Below are positions 11,495 through 23,500 of a stretch of 64,000 nt of DNA, piece by piece. A model generated the notes under the pieces. The model was given only the letters and a program-made list of their open reading frames with translations, searched no databases and was not told the DNA's origin. A program made the position numbers and the translations under genes. Positions within the stretch are counted from its first letter, which is position 1; every line of letters begins with the position of its first letter. The stretch is taken from contig WFMF01000010.1 in NCBI GenBank assembly GCA_011033025.1, positions 124,001 to 188,000 of the forward strand. The letters run 5' to 3'. The DNA is from Beroe forskalii. Taxonomy: Eukaryota; Ctenophora; Nuda; Beroida; Beroidae.

Positions 11495-13410
11495 TCGACC
11501 GAGTGCAGCAATCACTCGACCGAGTGCAGCAATCACTTGACCGAGTGCAGCAATCACTCGACCGAGTGCAGCAATCACTCGACCGAGTGCAGCAATCACT
11601 CGACCGAGTGCAGCAATCACTCGACCGAGTGCAGCAATCACTCGACCGAGTGCAGCAATCACTCGACCGAGTGCAGCAATCACTCGACCGAGTGCAGCAA
11701 TCACTTGACCGAGTGCAGCAATCACTCGACCGAGTGCAGCAATCACTCGACCGAGTGCACTCGACCGAGTGCAGCAATCACTCGACCTGCAGCAATCATT
11801 CGACTGATGCAGCAATCACTCGACCGAGTGCAGCAATCACTCGACCGAGTGCAGCAATCACTCGACCGAGTGCAGTTATCACTCGACCGAGTGCAGCAAT
11901 CACTCGACCGAGTGCAGCAATCACTCGACCGAGTGCAGCAATCACTCGACCGAGTGCAGCAATCACTCGATCGAGTACAGTTATCACTCGACCGAGTGCA
12001 GCAATCACTCGACCGAGTGCAGCAATCACTCGACCGAGTGCAGCAATCACTCGACCGAGTGCAGCAATCACTTGACCGAGTGCAGCAACCACTCGACCGA
12101 GTGCAGCAATCACTCGACCGAGTGCAGCAATCATTCGAACGAGTGCAGCAATCACTCGACTGAGTGCAGCAATCGCTTGATCGAGTACAGTAATCACTTG
12201 ACCGAGTGCTGCAATCACACGACCGAGTGCAGCAATCACTTGACCGAGTGCAGCAATCACTTGACCGAGTGCAGCAATCACTTGACCGAGTGCAGCAATC
12301 ACTCGACTGAGTGCAGCAATCGCTTGATCGAGTGCAGCAATCACTTGACCGAGTGCAGCAATCACTTGACCGAGTGCAGCAATCACTTGACCGAGTGCAG
12401 CAATCACTCGACCGAGTGCAGCAATCACTCGACCGAGTGCAGCAATCACTCGACCGAGTGCGCGCAAACTGACCGAGTGCAGCAATCACTGACCGAGCAA
12501 TCGTATCACTCGACCGAGTGCAGCAATCACTCGACCGAGTGCAGCAATCACTTGACCGAGTGCAGCAATCACCGAGCTGACCGAGTGCAGCAATCACTGA
12601 CCGAGTGCAGCAATCACTGACAGTTATCACTGCAGCAATCACTCGACCGAGTGCAGCAATCACTCGACCGAGTGCAGCAATCACTCGACCGAGTGCAGCA
12701 ATCACTGACCGAGTGCAGCAATCACTTCGACCGAGTGCTCAATCACTGACCGAGTGCAGCAATCACTCGACCGAGTGCAGCAATCACTCGACTGAGTGCA
12801 GCAATCACTCGACCGAGTGCAGCAATCACTTGATCGAGTGCAGCAATCACTCGACCGAGTGCAGCAATCACTCGACCAAGTGCAGCAATCACTCGACCGA
12901 GTGCTGCAATCACTCGACCGAGTGCTGCAATCACTCGACTGTGTGAAGCAATCACTCGACCGCGTGCAGCAATCACTCGACCGAGTGCTGAAATCACTCG
13001 ACCGAGTGATTCAATCACTCGACCGAGTGATTCAATCACTCGACCGAGTGCCGTGCAGCAATCACTTGACCGATTGCAGCAATCACTTGATCGATTGCAG
13101 CAATCACTGGACCGATTGCAGCAATCACTCGATCGAGTGCAGCAATCACTTGACCGAGTGCATTTATCACTCGACCGAGTGCTGCAAACACTCGCCCGAG
13201 TGCAGCATTCACTTGACCGAGCGCAGTTATCACTCAACCGAATGCAGCAACCACTCGACCGAGTGCAGTTATCACTCGACCCCAATCACTCGACGAGTGC
13301 TGCAATCATACCGAAACAAATCATTGACCGAGTGCGGCAGCAATCACTCGACCGAGTGCAGAATGAGAAATCACTTGACCGAGTGCAGCAATCACACGCG
13401 ACTGGTTGGA
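11495..13410. repeat. 21-bp satellite, about 90 units, each with a hairpin core
   Basis: The consensus unit contains CACTCGACCGAGTG followed by CAGCAAT. CACTCG and CGAGTG are perfect reverse complements around a 2-base loop, so every intact unit can form a 6-bp stem. Common variants are CACTTG, CTGAGTG and CGATCGAG, largely CpG to TpG/CpA changes. Because 21 is divisible by 3 and the unit has no stop in most frames, several overlapping frames on both strands stay open for 100-300 codons. They encode only simple repeats such as QSLDRVQ or NHSTECS and have no other sign of being genes. The array grows irregular after about 12950. Confidence 0.95.
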
Positions 13411-13449
13411 TGCAGCGCCATTCATCATCATGATAGTCAACATTGATTG

Positions 13450-15280
13450 AGGTTTGGATTATAAAGAATAATTCCTGGACTTTTTTCAGTGCAATTAAGG
13501 CGTGGAGCAGGAAAATATGAAACAAATAATTGATTCAGTAATTTTCCTGAAAAAGTATAGGCCGATTATCGTAATTCTTTTTTCAAAATTACTGAGACTT
13601 TGTGAGTTAAATAATATATTTTATATTACAATTTTCATTTTTCAGGAGTTCTTTTTTCATTAATCATTATGAAGAGAACTATTATGCTATTATAACAATT
13701 ATTTTCTTTGATGCTTTATTTTTCCATTTAAAGTAATAGTATAAAGTATTGCTTCTTTGTGATTGAACCGAATTCAACATAGTCATACGAGAGTTGGTTC
13801 CTATAATTAGTAATTTGTCTTTCTCTTTAGATCTTACAGTTACCACTTCCCCTCACAGATGTTTGCTGCATAGTAGAGAAAAATCCTTTATTACATTTGC
13901 ATTGTCATATTAATTCATGTCACTCAGTTAACTTTAGCACTGAGGCTTGATTATTCGCACTCCAGGTTCTTTCCATTGTAAGGAGTAACCACCGACCGGC
14001 GACCATCTGTTTTACTTTTAGAATCAGTTCTTCATAAGATTATAACCTCCGAAGAAACCTAGGTATTCTGTTGCTTACTTTTAATTATAGTAGTACTAGT
14101 AGAGGGGTTGGGGATGGCAAGTCCAATTTTTTGGGTTATTAAATTTTTTGGGCCGCGAAATTTTGTCCAATTCTCAAAATGAAGACACTGCGCCAGGGCA
14201 GGGCACTAAAGCAGTGTCCTATAGGATTAGGACACTGCTTAATTAGGGCACTAGGACGCTACGTCAGGACACTACGACTACGAGTACGCCCGGACAATCC
14301 TCACTCCTATTCTACGCTGCTTGAAGTTAAACACTTTAAACCTTTAAAAAAGGCCCTCATGGTTCTGGACTCCGCGAGTGGACCAAAGTGAAAGTCCGCT
14401 GGTGGAGTCCACGGACTCCGCGACGGACTTTTCTCCGCGAAAATTCCAATCCCGGTGGAATGTTTTGGTGGACTTTTACGACGGACTGTCCACCAGTGCG
14501 TGGCGGAACGGAAAATAAGTCAAGATCCTGTGTTGAATACCAGAAATTCAAATACTGAACGAAATTACCAACTAACCCAATTAAGGCCAATTAGAGCAGA
14601 AAAAAAGAAGATGTGTCCGGGCTATATCAAAAGTAGACACCTGATGTAAAACCAAAACTAAATGTAATGAAAATTTTGGTATCCTGACAGTGATCAGATC
14701 CAGAACTCTAAGTCTACTCACAGCTGAAGCATAACTTTGCCTTAAAGTAATTTATGTATCATGAACTCCACTAAATCTAATGGGCAGTAGAAAATAAATG
14801 ATGAATCTTAGTAAGTTATCACACATAATCTAGATAAAACAAAATTTTAGTTTGAAATTGAAAAAATTTGTGGGCGTCCAAGGGGAACGAGTTTTTGAGA
14901 CTTTGCGGAAGTTTGCGGGGATCGGGGTCTAATTTAGTCAAAAATTTGTGAATGACCTTTATGAACAGCTACTATCGTATTGAGTTATTGAATTTTCCTC
15001 AATCCTCCTATTCAATATCTATCCCTTTTCCCAAACTGCACCGGTTGTCACAATTAATCAAGTCGATCTAGGTTACGTTATCTAACGTTATCTAACGTTT
15101 AGTACAATATTCGATAGGTGGATCGTTCTTTAAAGTTTGGTTCATAAAGCCCTCAACTATCGTTTGGTGAGCTATCCTAATCACAATATCACAATATCAC
15201 ATTACTGGGCTTTTTGCCTTTATACAATCACCGCATTCTGATTAATACAATTAGCGAAAAGATGAATCTGAATAAGCGTG
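13450..15280. other. Intergenic interval
   Basis: No supported gene. 14180-14290 repeats AGGACACT-type words, 14370-14510 repeats words around GGACTCCGCGA and GGACTTTT, and 15068-15105 has CGTTATCTAA direct repeats. The right end may contain the promoter of the next gene. Confidence 0.45.
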
Positions 15281-15363
15281 ACATTTTAGATGGCGAAAAA
15301 CCGTGATTATTTGTTTTTAAAGAAACATGGAAATGACTGCCCAAATCAATTAAACCTTTATTC

Positions 15364-16312
15364 ATGGACTCACTATCGCAAACCTGTCTCCCCTTGGCGG
15401 CTGGATTGCTCGGCCTGGATTACCGCAGGGTCGAGCCTGGAGCTTCTAAGAAGCCTTTCAACGGCGGGGAGCGCCTCCACATTCGGACCTGCACTACGGA
15501 CAAGAAGAGTGGCGACAAATTGAAAGTGTTATTTTCAGACAGAGATGGCCAAAGAGCAGGAGGCTTCATTGTTAAGTTTGTAGATGGCAAACTCAAGTAC
15601 CATCTGCCGTGGTGCTCCACTACTTGGAAAGAACTCCCCGGCCACTGCTTTAATAAGGGCTTCATCACATGGACCATCCGACGAACAAACACCCACCTGA
15701 CGGTAAAGTGCGGTTACTATGGCAAGGAGAACGCTCTCAACGTTAGAATCGGTAACGCGGGAGATATCAAGAAGACTTGCCCGAGGACCTCCGTCGACCC
15801 GACCGATTTCTGGCTGAGGAAAGTTGCCAGTGCCGAAATTGCCGTGGATGACAATGCCTCATTCGCATGGGCTAAGAGTGAGTATTTTTGCCAAGATATG
15901 TTCATCCAATTGTGTGCGGGACCGCAGTGATCAGGGGATATTTATATCCCGTTATCACTGTATACTTATTATACTTATAGTACCTTATGTACATAAAGCC
16001 TACAGAATAAGTACCTATAAGTATAACGGCACACTAGTAAGAAAATGTTTTGGAGTATATTTTTAACAGCCGTTTTTTTCACAATTTAACACAAAAATAA
16101 GATATTATGGACCTCAATAGTTCAATTTATTTGAGAAATAAAATTAAATATCAACTACATTTTCAGTGGCGTGTACTGAAAGTGGTGGGTTCAACATGTG
16201 CGACAGGGAGGGCTACTGTGTGGGCTCGAGATCCTGGTTCTACTCTGGGAAAAGGAGCGCGGCTGATTGCAGACGAGTAGCGACTAACTCCTGCTTCAAC
16301 CCCAATCACTGA
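15364..16312 (+). CDS. Unrecognised two-exon Cys-containing protein, probably secreted
   Basis: Exon 1 runs to 15876 (donor GTGAGT) and exon 2 is 16167-16312 after TTTTCAG, ending CNPNH and TGA; the joined frame stays open with phase 1 at the junction. The protein is about 219 residues. Its N-terminus has a short hydrophobic run (CLPLAAGLLGL) that could be a signal peptide. The alternative is that exon 1 starts at 15429 behind CCGCAG and the true start lies upstream. Visible features: HIRTCTTDKKSGDKLKVLFS near the start, then HLPWCSTTW, CGYYGKENALNVRIGNAGD and DFWLRKVAS, and in exon 2 six Cys (ACTESGGFNMCDREGYCVGS). The RIGNxG and WLRKV pattern faintly recalls PLAT/lipoxygenase-homology domains, too weak to claim. 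AATAAA at 16479-16484 fits a poly(A) signal. Conserved codon frame and splice sites support a real gene. Confidence 0.6.
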
Positions 16313-16499
16313 GAATAGGAAGCATAATTAAAAACAGGGGGACTAAAGCTTGGTATTACTTTTTTAGTGCTGTAGCTGTAGAGAGTAATACTTTGCAGAT
16401 TTAGAATTTTGTTTTGAAATGTTAGCCAGATTTTTAAAAATGATAACCTTTGAAGTTTGAATTTTCTCAAATGAAACAAATAAAGAGACAATAGTGTTG

Positions 16500-17537
16500 A
16501 TTGTGTTTTAGATTATTATTAGAATTAGATTATTGGTCACAAGGTTTTTTTGGTTGGTAGATTTCAAATACTCAAATAGCATGTGCTTTAATCTTCTTCG
16601 GACATAATAGTTACATCAATGTCTTTTGGGTATACAGTATAGTGGAACTCTCTGTGGAATTGAGAGTTGATGGTCAGTTGGATATTGCACGTAAAAAATC
16701 ACCTATGAATCGTAGATTTGTTGATGTTCCGAAAGGGTCTCCGACTTAGACTGGTTTTTACAGACGACACCTCTTAATTGCGACTCTTCTGGTGGTTATC
16801 GTGGTGGTACAGGTCACTTACCGATAGACAATCAACAATATGTCGCATTGAAAGTGAAACCATAGTGTCATTTTATAGTTATGGCTATATACAATCCATT
16901 TTAATTATCAATATTACAAATTTTAATAAAGAATACGTTCATATCGGTACTTTCACATAAAATAAAAGCATCATTTACTTCAAGGACCATTTCATTTTTA
17001 GCAGGGGCTAAAATTTAATCAACACAAAATTGAAAATCAAGAGGGTTGTATGCAGAAATAAGAATGAGTGAGGGACTTTTGGGGAAGGGCCTAAGAGCTA
17101 AGGAAATTATGATAGTGCTATAAGTATTAAAAATCTCACGCCTTTAAAATAGTATAGTGTTTCTAAAAGTTTTATTTTGTATGCGCTGAAAACAACGTAC
17201 AACTTCCTCCTTTGCCTCACTGAAGTATCATTAAACGTCAAACGATCCCAATAAATTGTTTACTCTCTCAAAATTTAAAATAGGTACAAATCTTAATTAT
17301 TTTAATCTATCTATACAATATCAAGCAGCTGAATACTTTATTCAGTTTTTAAATCCAATATCTTCAAGAATGTCTGTAATTCACCAGTAAATTCTACTAT
17401 AAAATGCAACATAAACTTTTTAAGAAAAAAAAACTACAAAAAGGGGATAAAGATTGGTTAAAGTCAAATTTGTAAATTTCATGTAATAAAGATAACGTAA
17501 TAAATTGTGAGTTAAATGAAATATGATGTATCAATGT
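16500..17537. other. AT-rich intergenic interval between convergent genes
   Basis: No coding or repeat structure that I can support. It should include the 3' UTR of the minus-strand myosin light chain gene; a minus-strand AATAAA (TTTATT on the given strand) lies near 17172. Confidence 0.45.
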
Positions 17538-20500
17538 CTACTCGTCTTTGGAGCCGTGTTTGATCATCCTCACGAAGGCATTGTAGTCGAACATTCCCTC
17601 CTCGTTGATTGGTGCTCCTCTGTACATTTCATCCACCTGAAACACGCACATTATTCGTGGTTAACAGTCATAAAAACTAAACGAAGTCAGTCAAATAAAG
17701 TCTTGTTAATGTTATGTCGGTGTCTGTCGATGATGAAACTTCCGAGCGGCGTCAGCTGGTCATATATTGGATATCATGTCAAATGTTGCAGACGGCTTAG
17801 AAACTACAAGTAGAGAAAAAACGGACTGAGCCATCAAATAATTCACTGAACTTAATGCCTTTTTGCCGTCAGAATTGATTACTTTTGGGACAGTTTTTGA
17901 GCTCTGCTTTGTGTTATCGTAATTGTGAAAACATTTGCAAACATATTCACAATACTTTTCCTTCAAATCTGCTCATGTTCAAGCACTTTTACTCCTAAGT
18001 TTATGCAGGCCCCTTACGTTACAGTAAGCTCTAAGCTTAGTCGATCACGTGAACGAACGACGTAAAAACAAACGTACGTCGTAACGTACGCCGCGCATGG
18101 CTGGCACGCACGGTGGAAACTCTCCGGATTTTAAATTTGCACAAAACGATAATTGACGATGAAACTATAATCGGTACTTAACTGGGTACCTCATTAACAA
18201 CGGTACCTAACTGGGTACTTTAACAACAACGGTACCTTACTGGGTACCTTAACAACAACGGTACCTAACTGGGTACCTTAACAACAACGGTACCTTACTG
18301 GGTACCTTAACAACAACGGTACCTAACTGGGTACCTTAACAACAACGGTACCTTAATGGGTACCTTAACAACAATGGTACCTAACTGGGTACTTTAACAA
18401 CAACGGTACCTAACTGGGTACTTTAACAACAACGGTACCTAACTGGGTACCTTAACAACAACGGTACCTAACTGGGTACCTTAACAACAACGGTACCTAA
18501 CTGGGTACCTTAACAACAACGGTACCTAACTGGGTACCTTAACAACAACGGTACCTAACTGGGTACCTTAACAACAACGGTACCTAACTGGGTACTTTAA
18601 CAACAATGGCACCTAACTGGGTACTTTAACAACAACGGTACCTAACTGGGTACCTTAACAACAACGGTACCTAACTGGGTACTTTAACAACAACGGCACC
18701 TAACTGGGTACTTTAACAACAACGGTGCCTAACTGGGTACCTTAACAACAACGGTACCTAACTGGGTACCTTAACAACAACGGTACCTAACTGGGTACCT
18801 TAACAATAACGGTACCTAACTGGGTACCTTAACAACAACGGTACCTAACTGGGTACCTTAACAATAACGGTACCTAACTGGGTACTTTAACAACAACGGC
18901 ACCTAACTGGGTACCTTAACAACAACGGTACCTAACTGGGTACCTTAACAACAACGGTACCTAACTGGGTACCTTAACAACAACGGTACCTAACTGGGTA
19001 CCTTAACAATAACGGTACCTTCATAACAACGGTATTTTATTAACAACACGTTAAGCGAAACAAGTTGGACACCAAGAAAAAAAATAGAACTAATGGCGAG
19101 AGGGGCAGCACACGTCCTTATATCCACTCGCGTGCGCTTTTTGAAGACATTTTTGGTAGCGGGCGCGCGCGGCCCGGTAAAATATCTGCACGCTAAATTT
19201 GATATACCCAGCGGATATAGCCCGGCCCGCGAGAGCAGTTCTGCGTCGGTTGCAATATAGCCCGCCTCTTGGAAGAAAATATTTTTTGGTGCAAAACTAG
19301 CTGAGATCATTGAAAGTGTCCACAACAACAATTTTAGCAGCAAAATATCGATCATGAGGCAAAAAACTGGCAAATAGAAGGATTTTTGTGGAGTTGATTA
19401 TCGACAAAATCATCGAGGCGATGGAAAGTTAAGAGTCAAAACACTGAAACTGACATTCATCATTGTTCACAGCTTACTGAATCATGAAATTATGAGAAGT
19501 AGTTCAACTTCGAAATAGAATTAATAAATATTCAGCAAAATATGTGGCCAACAGTAGACAAAAGTCGAGTCAAATAGCAGAGAAAACAGTGAACTGCAGT
19601 GATAGCAGTGATAGCAATGATAGCAATGATAGCAGTGATAGCAGCAGTTCTGTAAAATTCTGTAAAAGCAATCATTCCGAGAAAGAGAAGTAAAAAGATA
19701 CAAAATCAAAAACGAGAGAATGAAATACAATATCATGAAATAAAGTCAGGAATTTGCATTTGTGTTGATCATTAATTGCATTGCCATGTTGTCATGGTTA
19801 CACATTCTTCGGAAATAGCAAGAGGTGAGTGAGAGCAATACGTCATTATCATGAGTAACATTGGTGCATTATTTTTTTCTCACACACAGCGGATACGATG
19901 TAAAATAAATGCCGCGACACTCTGATACATTGTGCAACTTCTCATGAGAAAAATTTTGAGGGACACTTTATTCTATTGACTTACCATATTCAACCATGGT
20001 AATTACGTCATTCTCATTTGTCTATTATAACAGTGCTGCAGAGTTTCACCAAATGTAAATACGCTCATTTTAACCCATTTTCTTTCATCGTTTTGTATAT
20101 CTTTTCAAGTTCTGCTGTAACTGATGCGTTTCACAAAGTGACATGCTACCATTTCCCCTTTGTTTGTTTTTCCAATTATTGTTTGTTTTTCCAAGATCGC
20201 TAGTGTTTTAAGTTTAATAAACAGTATCTAACCACATTTTTAGCCAATAATCCTTCGATTGCAAGACCTTTGAGATTGATCCATGCTTTGATTCGATTCG
20301 CCTTTAAAATTTTCGCCCTCGGGGCCCTTCGGGCCCTCGGGCTCATAACTTCTACATAAGCTTTGCCAACCCCTTCGATCAAATACTTACGGTGCTTAAT
20401 CGTGTTTGTATTGCATTTGTGAAAAAATATAATTTTTGTTAATTAGAGAAAAAACTCAATATTATTGTTGCAAAACCTTCCTGTGTGTTCAAATCTTCGA

Positions 20501-23500
20501 GGATTTACTTGAACATTCAACTTTTTCATCTTAGATATGCCATTCTCCAAAAAAGCTCACGCGAGTGGTTATATACCATATACTCCTCGCCTCATGGGCT
20601 GAATTTCGTATAGCACTCGGGCTCTTCGAGCCCCTGCGTGCTATACGATATATATCCCACTCGGGCTAGCGCCCTCGAGGATATATTTTTCATATCGCAC
20701 GCGCATGCGCGTGCGATATGAAATTCAGCCCTAGAGGCTGCGGGTATATGTATATATATATGATGGCTGACACCACTGCATCATCAATGACGAACGACGA
20801 CGTACGCACATTCCACATACCAACTCGGTGACGTTGACACCACTCAGTACCCAATCAAGCATGACGAATAGCGTTACGTGCGCATACCAACTGTGTGACG
20901 TTGACACCACTCTGTACCATATTAAGCGTGACGAATAGCTACGTTTGCACATTCCACATACCAATTCTATGACGTTGACACCACTTTAAGCACCCAATCG
21001 AGCATGACGAAAAATGTTACGTGCACATACCAAATCGATCACAAATTTATTACGACAAAAGAGCCCCTTTTCTTTCTCTCTCATTTCATGCTTTCTCTCT
21101 CATTTCATGCTTTCTATCTCATTTCATGCATTCACAACCTGCTTAAAGTTAAATTATGAATGCACAAAATTAAAATTTTGCACGCCGCGTACGTACGTGC
21201 GCGCAAATAAACTGTTTCATTTAGCTAGTAATAAGCATTACGAGGAGAGACGCGACGCTTCAAATTCTTAGACAATTCCAAAAACAAAGCTGCCTTGGGC
21301 TAGAAACGTCAATAAGGCAAAAAGGGTAAAATGAAATTACCTCGTCATCTGTGAACCTCTCTCCCATAGTCGTCATGAGCTCCCGCAACCTGCCAAAGTA
21401 ACGACGTTAATCGACCGAGTACCAAAAGAGTGGTATTAATCCTGATATAGTAGCCAATAGCAGTACTTTTAGTCAGGTCAGTTATGCACATCCGGCTGCA
21501 TTTATAGGTGCAAGTTTGAGACTCGGTTTATAGGCTCTCCATAGGTAACTCTTTCGAAATATACCGTGATCCAATGTTGAAAAGTGTGGGAACATGCCCA
21601 AATGACCACGCCCATTTTTACCGTGGGAAAATTCGAAATTTTAATTTTCAGCCAATTTTCACATGCTCGGCATCTAAATAGTATGTTTTTGACCCGCTGA
21701 ATCGATTCCCGGCATCAGTTTTTCATTTCAACCATCCCCTGACCCTATAGGCCCGACCACGCCCTTTTTTGGTGTCGTATCAGTTCAAAATGATCCAAAA
21801 GCATTAATTTCCTCTGGAGGACATGCTATACATCAAACTAGTACTAATTTGGACCCCTAAATCGATTGCTGATGTTATTTTTCAGTTTCGACCTTCACCT
21901 GCCCCTTTAGGGCCGACCGCACCCTTTTTTGTTTGGATCCCATGGGGCCATAACTTCATGAATCATTCCAATTATTATTATATCAATGTGTGTCATCGAA
22001 CTAGTGGTTTTTCGAACTCCTGAATCGATTGCTGATGTTATTTTTATGTCTCGACCTTGCCCTGAACCTGTCGGGCCGACCACACCCTTTTTTGTTTGGA
22101 TCCCATGAGACCAAACTTCATGAATCATTCTAATTATTACTATATCAATGTGTGTCATCGAACTAGTGGTTTTTTGAACTCCTGAATCGATTGCTGATGT
22201 TATTTTTTTATCTTGACCTTCCCCTGAACCTGTAGGGTCGATCACCCCCTTTTCGCAAAGGGCCAAAACCTCATGAAATAAACCTCATTAAATATTATCA
22301 TATCAATATGGGGCATCAAACTGGTGAATTTTGGCTTCCTTTATCGAGTGCTGTTGTTGGTTTTTTGTTGTAACCTTCCCCTGATCCTGTAGGACGGAGC
22401 ACACCGTTTTTGTTTTGACTGCAAACGAAGACTACATTGTATGGGGAGCCCCAGATGATAGCGTGGAGCACAAATGGAGTGGGCAGCTCAAATTGCATGG
22501 GGAGCCAAAGTTATGCGGGAGACCAAATGGTACAGGGAGCTCAAATGGGTTGGGGAATCCCAATTGGTACAGGGAAGCCCAAATGGTACATGGAATCCCA
22601 AATGGTGTGAGCTTATGAGGGAGCACAAATTTTAGGGGTGCAGGGTTAAATGGTAAGGTGGAGCCCAAATGCTATTAGAGTGCCAAAATGGAAGGGGAGC
22701 CAGGACCATGATACAGTACATCGGGAGTCCAGATCATAGGGTTGAGCACTGGAGCATGAGCACATATAATATGGTATGGGGAGCCCAAATGGTATGGAGG
22801 TAAGGGGAGTCGAAATTATGCGGGAAATCAAATGGCTACACAGGGTGCCGAAATGGTACAGGAGAGCTCAAGTGGTTTGGGTGAGTCCAGATCGGTAGGA
22901 GAGAAAGTACCGTAGGTAGTAAGAACCCAAATTGCATGGGGTACCTCAGATTGTATGGTGAGCCCAAATGAGCAAATGGCACAGGGAAGCCCAAATAGTA
23001 TGAAGTAGCCAAGATGGTATGGGGAGTACATATGTTATCAGTTAGAGTTATGGGCGAGCCCTAGTAAGTAAGGGGAGCCCAAGTTAGCATGAAGGAGCTA
23101 AAGCTCGTATGGGGAGCTCAAGTAAGTACCTATGGGGAGCACAAACTAATACGCTTCAATAATGATAATATAAGGACTTATACCTAGTATAGACTGGAAT
23201 GGCAGGCCAACTCATTATGGTTAAGTCAAGTATGATACATTATAGCCTAGGTTAGTGTGATCCCATGTTACATGGTAAACCCAAAACTTCGGTGGAGCCC
23301 AGGATTAGGTTGCGTCAGGTACACTGTATCCCGAGGCCCAGGTTAAAGGGCAAGCCTGGTTCAGGTGATCCCATCTTACGAGGTGGGCCTTTATTGTTGT
23401 TGACGCCCATGACCCAGCAATGAGGTGAGTCAGAATGTGGCATGGACTATCCCATGTGGAGCCAAAATGGCACAGGGAGCCAAAATAGTGTGGGGCAGCA

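Noticed and set aside
11361-13446. Open frames of 100-320 codons on both strands
   Set aside because: They are translations of the 21-bp satellite; several overlapping frames are open at once because the unit is a multiple of three without stops.
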